Positions 17,278 through 25,386 of a stretch of 64,000 nt of DNA are shown piece after piece. The first letter of the stretch is position 1. Each line of letters begins with the position of its first letter. Source of the stretch: Methylophilales bacterium (GTDB lineage Bacteria > Pseudomonadota > Gammaproteobacteria > Burkholderiales > Methylophilaceae); contig CP081940.1 in NCBI GenBank assembly GCA_019823025.1, positions 62,001-126,000 on the forward strand, given 5' to 3'. The notes beneath the pieces were generated by a model. The model searched no databases. It was given only the letters and a program-made list of their open reading frames with translations, and was not told the origin of the DNA. The translations under genes and the position numbers were made by a program.

Positions 17278-18598
17278 CATCAATACACTTAAAAATGGTA
17301 AGGGGCCCAATCTGTATGAAAAAGCAAAAAAGTTAATTCCCGGGGGTACCCAATTATTATCAAAGAGACCTGAGATGTTTGTACCTGATATATGGCCTGC
17401 TTATTATTCAAAAGCAAAAGGTTGCAAAGTTTGGGATTTGGATGGAAGAGAGTTTATTGACATGTCAATCATGGCGGTTGGTGCATGTATTTTAGGATAT
17501 TCAGATGAGGATGTTGATGGAGCTGTAATTGAATCAATTCATAAAGGTGTGAATAGTTCACTGAATTGCCCTGAAGAAGTTGAGTTAGCGGAAGCATTAA
17601 TTGATTTACATCCATGGTTTGATATGGTTCGTTACGCCCGTGGTGGAGGTGAAGCTCTCGCTATTGCAGTTCGAATTGCTCGAGCTAAAACTAGGAGGGA
17701 TAAAGTTTTATTCAGTGGTTACCATGGTTGGACAGATTGGTATTTAGCAGCAAATCTTGATGATGAATCAGGTCTAGATGGACAGCTAATGCCTGGACTT
17801 GAGCCTAATGGAGTTCCTAGAGAGCTCGCAGGAACAGCAATTCCTTTTCATTTTAATGATATAGATTCTTTAAGGGAGGCGATTAGTGGAAATGAGTCTG
17901 AAATCGCGGCAATCATGATCGAACCTGCAAGAGGGGAGGAGGCACCTGAAGATTATTTGCAAACTTTACGAGAAATTGCATCAGAAATTGGTGCGGTATT
18001 AATTTATGACGAGATAACAAGTGGATTTAGAATGTGCGCAGGAGGTATACATCGAAGATATAAAATATATCCAGATATGGCTGTTTTTGCTAAGTCTATG
18101 GCTAATGGTTATGCAATGTCTTCAATACTTGGAAAAGAAGAGTTTATGCAGGCAGCGCAATCAACATTTATTTCCAGTACTAATTGGACAGATCGTGTAG
18201 GTCCAGCAGCAGCATTAGCAACATTAAAGAAATACCAAAAAACACAAACAGATAAACACATTATTTCTATTGGTGAAAAAACTCAAGAAATATGGAAAAA
18301 TGCTGCTCTAAAAAATAGACTAGATATTGAAGTTAGTGGATTACCAACATTATCGTCCTTTAGTTTTAAAAGCCAGCATGCTATGGATTTGAATACTCGA
18401 TTTGTGGTAGAAATGTTACAAAAAGGATTTTTAGGTTTTAGGCAATTTAAACCATCCTTGGCTCATAGCCAAATTGAATTGAAATTATACAAAAGTGCAG
18501 TAGAGGATGTTTTTAAAACACTATCTAATTTGCCAAATGATAAAATACTTAATTCTGAAAAAGCACACTCCACTTTTAAACGATTAACAACAGAATGA
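17270..18598 (+). CDS. Class III (glutamate-1-semialdehyde-mutase-like) aminotransferase
   Basis: This PLP enzyme resembles HemL but sits in a sugar cluster. From the ATG at 17270 it has 442 residues. The PLP lysine is K275 in VFAKSMANGYAMS, the cofactor aspartate is D247 in IYDEITSGF, and VRYARGGGEALAIAVRIARA replaces the HemL 'NSGTEA' loop, a change typical of sugar-linked members. The 17219 ATG inside the previous gene adds 17 unsupported residues. The chosen start overlaps the SpsF-like gene by 8 bp. It probably transaminates a keto-sugar or an aldehyde of a chain-extended sugar; true HemL function is unlikely from the context and the altered loop. Confidence 0.87.
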   Translation: MVDINTLKNGKGPNLYEKAKKLIPGGTQLLSKRPEMFVPDIWPAYYSKAKGCKVWDLDGREFIDMSIMAVGACILGYSDEDVDGAVIESIHKGVNSSLNCPEEVELAEALIDLHPWFDMVRYARGGGEALAIAVRIARAKTRRDKVLFSGYHGWTDWYLAANLDDESGLDGQLMPGLEPNGVPRELAGTAIPFHFNDIDSLREAISGNESEIAAIMIEPARGEEAPEDYLQTLREIASEIGAVLIYDEITSGFRMCAGGIHRRYKIYPDMAVFAKSMANGYAMSSILGKEEFMQAAQSTFISSTNWTDRVGPAAALATLKKYQKTQTDKHIISIGEKTQEIWKNAALKNRLDIEVSGLPTLSSFSFKSQHAMDLNTRFVVEMLQKGFLGFRQFKPSLAHSQIELKLYKSAVEDVFKTLSNLPNDKILNSEKAHSTFKRLTTE

Positions 18599-18612
18599 GG
18601 TAGGGGAGATTG

Positions 18613-18723
18613 ATGAGCAAAATTAAATGGAGCAAAATAAATTCTTTTGTGATGCATTTATTATTAAGCTATATGAAAAAATTCGTCGATATTAATTTTA
18701 ATATAAGCAAAAATAGGTTTTAG
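18613..18723 (+). CDS. Possible 36-residue small ORF
   Basis: Between the class III aminotransferase and the LicD-like gene there is a 36-codon open frame: MSKIKWSKINSFVMHLLLSY followed by a basic tail. It has a strong Shine-Dalgarno (AGGGGAG, 6 bp before ATG), starts 14 bp after the preceding stop and ends 2 bp before the next ATG. That spacing is what a coupled gene would show. The protein resembles nothing I recognise; a short hydrophobic stretch could be membrane-associated. It could equally be a leader that couples translation of the next gene, or chance in AT-rich DNA. Confidence 0.3.
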   Translation: MSKIKWSKINSFVMHLLLSYMKKFVDINFNISKNRF

Positions 18724-18725
18724 TT

Positions 18726-19523
18726 ATGAAAGGAAAAACAATTTATTTTGGCGCCGCGGGATCGGGACGTGCATATTGTCAGCATACAAAAACATACCCC
18801 GACTTCTTTATTGATAATGATTCAAGTAAGTGGGGAACATTTATCGAGGGGATTGAGATTAAGCAGCCAAGTGTTTTGGAATCTACCATGATAGAAAAAA
18901 TTATAATTACATCAGGATATGTTAAAGAGATGCTGCCACAACTTTTAAGCATGGGGATTGACAGAGATAAAATACATAGTCCAGCAAAATCCTTGTTAGG
19001 TTTTCATATATTTAAAGATCAAATAAATAGAATACAAACAGCAAAAAAACTTTTCCAGATAATGTCAGAATTAAGAGAAAATTGTAAAATTGTGGCGGTA
19101 GGGGGGACTGCTCTTGGGTTTGCTCGAAATAAAGACTTTATTCTTTGGGATTCAGATATTGATCTCTTTGCTCCAATTCGATCAAAGCTTGAAGTGTTTG
19201 AGTTTTTAAAAAACCTTGGGTACAAACCAGAATATGAGCTTCATTCGATCAAAGCAACAATGATTCTTGATAACGGAGTGGAAGTCCCAATTGGTATAGA
19301 TCTATTAGATTGGGGTACAGATACTTTTGTCGATATTTTCGAGGACTATTCATGGGTATGGCCTACAAAAATGTTTACAGAATGTTCAGAAATCGAAGTC
19401 CACGGAGTGAAGCTTAATATACCAAATCCTGTAGATAAATATTTAAGAAAGATATACGGTGAAACATGGCAAACACCAAATCCTAACTTTGCCTATTCGG
19501 ATTATGGTGGTGAAAAGGCATAA
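18726..19523 (+). CDS. LicD-like nucleotidyltransferase-fold protein with an N-terminal Rossmann-like domain
   Basis: This 265-residue protein has two parts. Residues 1-90 (IYFGAAGSGRAYC, FFIDNDSSKWG, GIEIKQPSVL) match the small Rossmann-like module often seen attached to sugar-locus enzymes. Residues 100-265 carry the LicD/nucleotidyltransferase core: GGTALGFARNKDFILWDSDIDLF (126-148), with the two metal-binding aspartates in DSDID. LicD proteins transfer phosphocholine or similar phospho-groups to glycans, so this one may add a phospho-substituent or activate a sugar. Substrate is unknown. It is in line with the surrounding sugar genes and 35 bp before the Nudix gene. Confidence 0.7.
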   Translation: MKGKTIYFGAAGSGRAYCQHTKTYPDFFIDNDSSKWGTFIEGIEIKQPSVLESTMIEKIIITSGYVKEMLPQLLSMGIDRDKIHSPAKSLLGFHIFKDQINRIQTAKKLFQIMSELRENCKIVAVGGTALGFARNKDFILWDSDIDLFAPIRSKLEVFEFLKNLGYKPEYELHSIKATMILDNGVEVPIGIDLLDWGTDTFVDIFEDYSWVWPTKMFTECSEIEVHGVKLNIPNPVDKYLRKIYGETWQTPNPNFAYSDYGGEKA

Positions 19524-19558
19524 AGAAAATTAGCAATTTACAATTAAAGAGATGAAAA

Positions 19559-19990
19559 TTGATAGAAACTCCCTTATTAACAGTAGATAGTGTAGTTTTT
19601 GATGGCAGTGGTGTTGTATTAATCCGGCGTGGATGCGAACCTTTTAAAGGAGAATATGCATTGCCAGGTGGGTTTGTAGATATTGGTGAATCTGTAGAGG
19701 ATGCCTGTATTAGAGAGTTAAAAGAAGAGACGGGCTTAGTGGTTAATAAAAACTCACTACAGCTTATTGGGGTATATTCAAAGCCAGGTCGAGACCCGAG
19801 AAGACATACAGCAAGTATTGCATATTTAGCAGAAGCAGATTTGAGTATGTTGCAGGCTGGAGACGATGCAGCATCAGTAGAATTGGTTATTGATTGGAAA
19901 AGAAAAAGTATTGCATTTGATCACATGAAAATTATTAATGATGCTAGCTTGTTATACGACAATATTACAAAAAATAAGGAAAAAAAATGA
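19559..19990 (+). CDS. Nudix hydrolase
   Basis: This 143-residue pyrophosphohydrolase has a full Nudix box, GGFVDIGESVEDACIREL then KEETGL (around 38-60), with the REL and EE metal ligands intact. RRGCEPFKGEYALPGG before the box resembles ADP-ribose/nucleotide-sugar Nudix proteins. In this setting it may cleave a nucleotide-activated sugar, releasing a sugar 1-phosphate, a role performed by other hydrolases such as PseG in canonical pathways. The start is TTG at 19559; an ATG at 19552 meets a stop after three codons. It overlaps the IspD-like gene by 4 bp. Confidence 0.85.
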   Translation: MIETPLLTVDSVVFDGSGVVLIRRGCEPFKGEYALPGGFVDIGESVEDACIRELKEETGLVVNKNSLQLIGVYSKPGRDPRRHTASIAYLAEADLSMLQAGDDAASVELVIDWKRKSIAFDHMKIINDASLLYDNITKNKEKK

Positions 19991-20706
19991 AAGCAGTCGC
20001 GGTTGTACTTGCCTCCGGCTCTGGAGAGAGGTTTGATGCACAAAATACTCCAAAACATTTAACTCCTATTCTAGGATTACCTATTTTTATTTGGACATTA
20101 AATACAGTCATTAAATCAAAAATATTCTCTTCAATTGTGGTGGTTACAAGAAATCAAGATATCTCAAACACAGAAAAGGCGATTAAGGAATATGTTCCTG
20201 AAAGCTCATCATCTATTAAAGTAACAAGCGGTTCGAAGGAGCGCATGGAGTCTTTTTTTTTAGGTTTAGAGCTTTTAAGAAATTCAAATTTATTAAATCA
20301 AAAAACAATTGTTGGCTTGTTTGATGCAAATCGACCCTTTACGCCAAAAAGTCAATTGGATAAATTATACGAATTAGCTCAAGAATTTGGTTGTTCATGT
20401 CCTGTTCGGCCAGCAGTTAATGGTATAGCAGAAATAGAATTAGAAAGAATTAAAAGTGTGCCAGAAAAATCAAAATATGTTGAATATGTAACTCCAGAAT
20501 TTATTCAGTTCGACAAGCTTTCCCAAGCAACAGAAAGCAGTAATCTTATATTAAGCTCTCTTGTTGAGTATGCATTATTTATAGAAATTAATCCTATTAC
20601 ATGCATTGCTTCTATACTTAACTCGAAACTAACTTTTCCAGAAGATAGGGCTTACCTTGAAGGACTTGCAATAGATAATAATCTTAAAAAAACCAATTCT
20701 TTATAA
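19987..20706 (+). CDS. IspD/TarI-like cytidylyltransferase
   Basis: This 239-residue GT-A-fold nucleotidyltransferase resembles IspD and TarI. VLASGSGERFDAQNTPKHLTPI (8-29) is the CTP-binding loop (consensus AaG.G.Rm....pKqf). TSGSKERMESFFLGLELL matches the 'GG..R..Sv..gL' motif, and LFDANRPFTPKSQL matches 'HDaaRPfv'. Housekeeping IspD would be expected with IspF or in another operon; here the neighbours are a transketolase pair and an SDR, so a CDP-activated sugar or polyol phosphate is more likely. It is the second cytidylyltransferase-like gene of the block. Confidence 0.85.
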   Translation: MKAVAVVLASGSGERFDAQNTPKHLTPILGLPIFIWTLNTVIKSKIFSSIVVVTRNQDISNTEKAIKEYVPESSSSIKVTSGSKERMESFFLGLELLRNSNLLNQKTIVGLFDANRPFTPKSQLDKLYELAQEFGCSCPVRPAVNGIAEIELERIKSVPEKSKYVEYVTPEFIQFDKLSQATESSNLILSSLVEYALFIEINPITCIASILNSKLTFPEDRAYLEGLAIDNNLKKTNSL

Positions 20707-20735
20707 CGAAAAAATAACTAGGAGGTTAGTAGATA

Positions 20736-21569
20736 ATGATTGAGGAAAATAATTGGCTCAGAAGAAAAGCTCTTGAGAGCATATATTATGCTAAATCAGG
20801 TCACCCTGGTGGCGTTTTGTCTGCGATAGATATAATTGACTTTTTATTTAAGAGCGAAATGAACTATAGCATTGATAATTTTGAGAGTTTAACTCGTGAC
20901 CGTTTTATTCTATCCAAAGGTCATAGTGCACCTGCACTTTATGCAGTTGGTGCAAAGGTTGGAATTATTTCTAAAGATAGACTGAATGGTTTAAGAAAAA
21001 TAAATCACGAGCTTCAAGCTCATACGCATCGCCTAACTACCCCATGGGTAGAAGCAAGTACAGGTTCATTGGGTCAGGGGTTTTCTTTTGCAATCGGAGA
21101 AGCTAAGGCGATGAAAATGCAGTCAATCGATAATAGAGTATATGTGATGCTTGGTGATGGTGAATTACAGGAGGGTGAGGTATGGGAAGGAGCAATGTTT
21201 TCAGCTCATCACGAGTTAGATAATTTGTGTGCTATCGTGGATTACAATAAAATGCAAAGCGATAATCTCAATGAAAACATTATCAGACTTGAGCCGTTAG
21301 TAAATAAATGGAAGTCATTTGGTTGGCATGTTATAGAAATAGATGGCCATAAATCTAGCGAAATTAAATTAGCTTTTGATGGTGCACGAAATGTAAAAAA
21401 AAAACCAACAATAATAATTGCAAATACTATCAAGGGGAAGGGTGTATCTTTTATGGAAAATTCTCCTACTTGGCATGGAAGCGTAAAAATGACCAAAGCC
21501 GATCTAAAACAAGCGCTTTTAGAGTTAGGTTCCTCCAATAGTGAGATTGGAGCAATTATTAATGAATAA
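20736..21569 (+). CDS. Transketolase-like protein, N-terminal (ThDP-pyrophosphate) subunit
   Basis: This 277-residue protein corresponds to the first half of transketolase. The ThDP/metal motif is GDGELQEGEVWEGAMFSAHH followed by LDNLCAIVDYNKMQ (around 135-168). SGHPGGVLSAIDIIDFLF and SKGHSAPALYAVG hold the substrate-side histidines. Its partner is the next gene, with which it overlaps by 8 bp. Split transketolases occur in archaea and in some bacterial sugar and antibiotic clusters. Here it likely transfers a two-carbon unit onto or off a sugar intermediate. A near-perfect Shine-Dalgarno, AGGAGG, precedes the ATG. Confidence 0.93.
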   Translation: MIEENNWLRRKALESIYYAKSGHPGGVLSAIDIIDFLFKSEMNYSIDNFESLTRDRFILSKGHSAPALYAVGAKVGIISKDRLNGLRKINHELQAHTHRLTTPWVEASTGSLGQGFSFAIGEAKAMKMQSIDNRVYVMLGDGELQEGEVWEGAMFSAHHELDNLCAIVDYNKMQSDNLNENIIRLEPLVNKWKSFGWHVIEIDGHKSSEIKLAFDGARNVKKKPTIIIANTIKGKGVSFMENSPTWHGSVKMTKADLKQALLELGSSNSEIGAIINE

Positions 21570-22530
21570 AAAACCAGAACTAATTGCGACTAGCGGAGAT
21601 TCTCTGAGGGAATCATTTGGAAAAACTCTGGTTTCATTGGCTAACCAGTATCCTAAAGTCATAGTTTTGGATGCAGACATTGCAGGAGGTACTGGTATAC
21701 ATCATTTTAGAGAAAAGTTTCCGGATAGATTTGTTCAATGTGGTATTGCTGAACAAAATATGATGGCAATGTCTGGAGGAATGGCAGCTGTTGGTTTAAT
21801 TCCGATAGTAACAACATTCGCAGTATTTATGCTTAGAGCTATTGAGCAGGCAAGACTCTCCATTGCATATGCTGATATGAATGTAAAGATTGTTGCTAGC
21901 CACCCAGGGCTAGATACAGGCCCAGATGGAGCATCAGCACAATGTTTGGAGGATATAGCCTGCTTTAGATCTATTCCTAACATGACCGTTATCTCACCTT
22001 GTGACCCACATGAAATGGAGCAAGCTACCAAAGCAATATTGGATCATATTGGCCCGGTATATATGCGAACTGGAAGAAGTGATACAAAAAGAATACTTAA
22101 TGATGAATATAAATTTGAAATAGGAAAGGGAAAAGTTATATATCCTGGAAAAGATTTAACTATCGTTGCTTGTGGGGTAGAGGTATCAAGAGCACTAGAG
22201 GCTGCAGAAATTTTGAGAAATGATGGAATATCTGCGAGAGTTGTAAATATGTCAACCATCAAACCAATTGATGCAGAATTGCTTGAAAAGTGCTCATCTG
22301 AGACAGGTGCGTTTGTTACTGCTGAGGATCATAGTGTAATTGGTGGCTTAGGGGGTGCTGTTGCTGAAGTCTTAGCAAAAAGCAAACCATCACCAATTGA
22401 ATTTATTGGAACTCAAGATGTTTTCGGAGAGTCAGGAGAGCCCGATGAGTTGGCAGAAAAATATGGACAAACTGCAAAATTTATTGTGGATGCAGCAAAA
22501 AAAGTGATTGATAGAAAGAAAGGGAGCTAA
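21562..22530 (+). CDS. Transketolase-like protein, C-terminal (pyrimidine) subunit
   Basis: This is the second half of the split transketolase, 322 residues from the ATG at 21562. The pyrimidine-binding domain has RFVQCGIAEQNMMAMSGGMA, with the activating glutamate in IAEQN. ASHPGLDTGPDGASAQCLED contains the conserved substrate-side histidine, and the C-terminal domain has VNMSTIKPIDAELL. An upstream GTG (21541) inside the first subunit would add seven residues; the ATG overlaps the preceding stop and is preferred. Heterotetramer formation with the N-terminal subunit is assumed from the family. Confidence 0.93.
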   Translation: MNKKPELIATSGDSLRESFGKTLVSLANQYPKVIVLDADIAGGTGIHHFREKFPDRFVQCGIAEQNMMAMSGGMAAVGLIPIVTTFAVFMLRAIEQARLSIAYADMNVKIVASHPGLDTGPDGASAQCLEDIACFRSIPNMTVISPCDPHEMEQATKAILDHIGPVYMRTGRSDTKRILNDEYKFEIGKGKVIYPGKDLTIVACGVEVSRALEAAEILRNDGISARVVNMSTIKPIDAELLEKCSSETGAFVTAEDHSVIGGLGGAVAEVLAKSKPSPIEFIGTQDVFGESGEPDELAEKYGQTAKFIVDAAKKVIDRKKGS

Positions 22531-22532
22531 AC

Positions 22533-23279
22533 ATGAGATTGAAAGGAAAAAAAGTATTGATAACCGGTGGGTCAAGAGGTTTAGGAAGGGCTATTTGTAT
22601 TGCATTAGCAAGTGAGGGAGCTAATATTGCCTTTACATATAGGAATAGTGGCGATGCAGTTAAAAGCTTGATTGAAGAAGTGAAAAGTTATGGTATCGAT
22701 GTTTTAAATTTTCAATGTGATGTAAGAGATCGAAAAGCTTGGAGAAGTGTTGTTGGGGAAATAGAAAATGAATGGGAATCTATCGATTCCTTAATAAATA
22801 ATGCTGGAATTAACAAGCCAACAGATTTTGATAAGATTACTGATTCTGATTGGGATGAGGTTATATCAATTAATTTAAAAGGACCATTTATTGCGTCTCA
22901 AGAGACATTTTCTTTACTAAAGAAAAGCAAAGCAGCAAGTATTGTAAATATAGGATCTACTAGCGGTCAGTACGGTGGGCCAAGAACTGCTCATTACGCT
23001 GCTAGTAAGGCTGGATTAATCTCACTTGGACAAGTAATTGCAAGATTTGGTGCAGATGAAGGTATTCGATGTAATACAATAGCAGTTGGTTTAATTTCTT
23101 CAGATATGGCTGCAGAGGGTTTAAAATCAGCAACTGTCCTAAAAGCAGCAGAATCTATTGTGTTAAAACGACTTGGGTCTTTCGATGAGGTTGCGAAAGC
23201 TGTTGTCTTTTTAGTTTCTGATGAAAGTAGCTATATTACTGCTCAAACAATTAATGTAAATGGTGGTCTTTATTTTTAA
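22533..23279 (+). CDS. Short-chain dehydrogenase/reductase (FabG-like)
   Basis: This 248-residue classical SDR has the cofactor motif GGSRGLGRAI (11-20), NNAG (around 88-91), the catalytic serine in IGSTSGQYGG, and the YAASKAG tyrosine-lysine pair. It ends with VNGGLYF, the FabG-type C-terminus. Its position 2 bp after the transketolase and overlapping the ATP-grasp gene by one base suggests it reduces or oxidises a cluster-specific sugar intermediate, not an acyl-ACP. PtmA-type SDRs occupy comparable places in legionaminate loci. Confidence 0.88.
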   Translation: MRLKGKKVLITGGSRGLGRAICIALASEGANIAFTYRNSGDAVKSLIEEVKSYGIDVLNFQCDVRDRKAWRSVVGEIENEWESIDSLINNAGINKPTDFDKITDSDWDEVISINLKGPFIASQETFSLLKKSKAASIVNIGSTSGQYGGPRTAHYAASKAGLISLGQVIARFGADEGIRCNTIAVGLISSDMAAEGLKSATVLKAAESIVLKRLGSFDEVAKAVVFLVSDESSYITAQTINVNGGLYF

Positions 23280-24508
23280 TGGGAGATGGCCAAAAAACAT
23301 TATTATTTATTGGTGGTGGAATAGAAACTCTTCCTGGAGTAGATTTAGCTAAGAAAATGGGATTGAATGTAATAGTATCTGATAGGAATCTCGAGGCACC
23401 TTGTATGGCAGTTGCTGATGACTGCATTATCGCCGACACATACGACGAGAAGCATACTTTATTAGCTGCAAAAAAATTTCATCATTCCAAAAGAAATATT
23501 GATGGAGTGATATGTATGGCTTCAGATATTCCTTTAACGGTTGCTACAGTAGCTTTTGGATTAAGCCTTCCTGGCATACCAGTCGCTTCAGCCAAAATTG
23601 TGGCCGATAAGCTTTTAATGAAAAATTGTTTTAAGGTTGCTGGACTTCCAATACCTAGATACCAAGAAATACACAGCATTATAGAGCTTAAAGAAAAAGC
23701 TAAAAATTTTGGCTTTCCATTTGTGATTAAACCTGTTGATAGTAGAGGTGCTAGAGGAGTATTTAAAGTAACCAAAAATGTTGATATTGAATGGGCATTC
23801 ATAACCGCAAAATCTTTTTCTCCAACTGCAAGAGTAATGATAGAAGAGTATATGCCAGGCCCTCAAGTAAGTACTGAGTCATTGATCATAAATGGAGATG
23901 TCTTTACTATAGGTTTTTCAGACAGAAATTATGAGTTTCTTGAAAAATACGCTCCAAATATGATTGAGAATGGAGGGGATTTACCAAGCAAACTAAAAGA
24001 AAAAGAACAATCTTTAATTAGGGAAGCAGTTGAAGAAACAGCCAAAGCACTTAATATTAAAAATGGAGTAATAAAAGGAGATATGGTTTTATCAAATCAG
24101 AATCCATATATCATTGAGGTTGCTGCTAGATTGTCAGGAGGTTATTTTTGTTCTCACGAAATTCCATTAAATACTGGTGTAAATTTTGTTGGTAACGCAA
24201 TAAAAATAGCATTAGGTGAAGATATTAAAAAAGAAGAATTAAAAGTTAAATCTAATAATCCTATTTCACAAAGATATCTTTTTCCAAAACCAGGTAAGGT
24301 TATAAAAATAGAAATACCTAAATGGGTTGGTGAAAGCAAATCTGTCATAATGTGTGAAATCAGAGTAAAAGTAGGAGAAATAATACCTGAAGTTACTCAG
24401 CATCCATCCAGAGCAGGTGTAGTCATTTGCAGGGGAAGTAATCTTAAAGAAGCTCAACAAACAGCAAAAAAAGTTGTCGATGAGGTTTTGATTGAAACGG
24501 TTTCTTAA
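23279..24508 (+). CDS. ATP-grasp ligase
   Basis: This 409-residue protein has a PreATP-grasp N-domain (LLFIGGGIETLPGVDLAKKM) and a CPSase/PurK-like ATP-grasp core: FPFVIKPVDSRGARGVFKV (the ATP-binding lysine and flexible loop), EEYMPGPQVSTESL, and the metal-site VAARLSGGYFCSHEIP. ATP-grasp enzymes join a carboxylate to an amine or thiol through an acyl phosphate. A cluster making amino sugars and keto acids offers both partners, so it may attach an amino acid or acyl group to the sugar amine. The substrate cannot be read from sequence. ATG overlaps the SDR stop by one base (TAATG). Confidence 0.85.
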   Translation: MGDGQKTLLFIGGGIETLPGVDLAKKMGLNVIVSDRNLEAPCMAVADDCIIADTYDEKHTLLAAKKFHHSKRNIDGVICMASDIPLTVATVAFGLSLPGIPVASAKIVADKLLMKNCFKVAGLPIPRYQEIHSIIELKEKAKNFGFPFVIKPVDSRGARGVFKVTKNVDIEWAFITAKSFSPTARVMIEEYMPGPQVSTESLIINGDVFTIGFSDRNYEFLEKYAPNMIENGGDLPSKLKEKEQSLIREAVEETAKALNIKNGVIKGDMVLSNQNPYIIEVAARLSGGYFCSHEIPLNTGVNFVGNAIKIALGEDIKKEELKVKSNNPISQRYLFPKPGKVIKIEIPKWVGESKSVIMCEIRVKVGEIIPEVTQHPSRAGVVICRGSNLKEAQQTAKKVVDEVLIETVS

Positions 24509-24523
24509 TTTATTATATCTATC

Positions 24524-25378
24524 ATGAGTTTTTTTATAGCAGAAGTGTCAAGCAACCACTCTAGAGATATTGATAGGGCAATCGAATTTATTGATGCTGC
24601 CTCTAAAATAGGTTGCGATGCTGTTAAATTTCAATTGTTTAAAATTGATAAACTGTTTGCTCCCGAAATTTTAGAAAACTCAAAAGAACATAGAGATAGA
24701 GAAGAGTGGGAATTACCTTTAGATTTTTTGCCTATATTGTCAGATTCTTGCAGAGAAAACGGAATTCAGTTTAGCTGCACTCCATTTTATATTGAAGCTG
24801 TTAAAGAATTAGAGCCCTATGTCGACTTTTACAAAATAGCTTCTTATGAATTACTCTGGGATGACTTACTTATTGCTTGTGCACGTAGTGGAAAGCCTGT
24901 AATTATTTCTACAGGTATGGCGAACTTAAATGAAATAAAGCATGCGGTAAAGACTTTACGAAATATTGATTGTGAACCAACCATACTCCATTGTACATCG
25001 TCTTATCCGACACCTTATACAGAAGCAAATTTATCCGCGATAGAAACTATACGTCAATCATTAGACTGTGCAGTTGGTTGGTCAGATCATACCGTTGAGC
25101 CTGGTGTTATTCATCGTGCAATAAATAAATGGGATGCAAAAGTTATTGAATTTCATTTAGATTTAGACGGCAAAGGTCAGGAATTTAAATCTGGACATTG
25201 CTGGCTCCCAGACCAAATTGGGTCAGTAATTAAACAAGTTAGACATGCGGAAGCCGCGGATGGAAATGGTATTAAAGCACCAACTCCATCTGAGCTATCT
25301 GATCGCCTATGGCGAGCAGATCCAGCTGATGGATTGAGACCATTAAAATCAATCCGGAAGAATTTTTCATCAAAATGA
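24524..25378 (+). CDS. NeuB-family synthase lacking the SAF domain
   Basis: NeuB/PseI/LegI condense PEP with a hexosamine to form nonulosonic acids. This protein has the TIM-barrel core: AEVSSNHSRDIDRAIEFID (6-24), DAVKFQ (32-37), FSCTPF, STGMANLNEI (129-138), LHCTSSYPTP and GWSDHT (185-190). It stops at 284 residues, about 60 short of usual, so the C-terminal SAF/antifreeze-like domain that closes the neighbouring active site is missing. The usual 'IEKH' reads VIEFHLD (207-213), keeping the histidine but not the lysine. The ribosome site and stop are clean and the next gene starts 9 bp later, so this looks like a natural form, not a break. Substrate may differ from that of standard NeuB. Confidence 0.85.
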   Translation: MSFFIAEVSSNHSRDIDRAIEFIDAASKIGCDAVKFQLFKIDKLFAPEILENSKEHRDREEWELPLDFLPILSDSCRENGIQFSCTPFYIEAVKELEPYVDFYKIASYELLWDDLLIACARSGKPVIISTGMANLNEIKHAVKTLRNIDCEPTILHCTSSYPTPYTEANLSAIETIRQSLDCAVGWSDHTVEPGVIHRAINKWDAKVIEFHLDLDGKGQEFKSGHCWLPDQIGSVIKQVRHAEAADGNGIKAPTPSELSDRLWRADPADGLRPLKSIRKNFSSK

Positions 25379-25386
25379 ATTAATAG

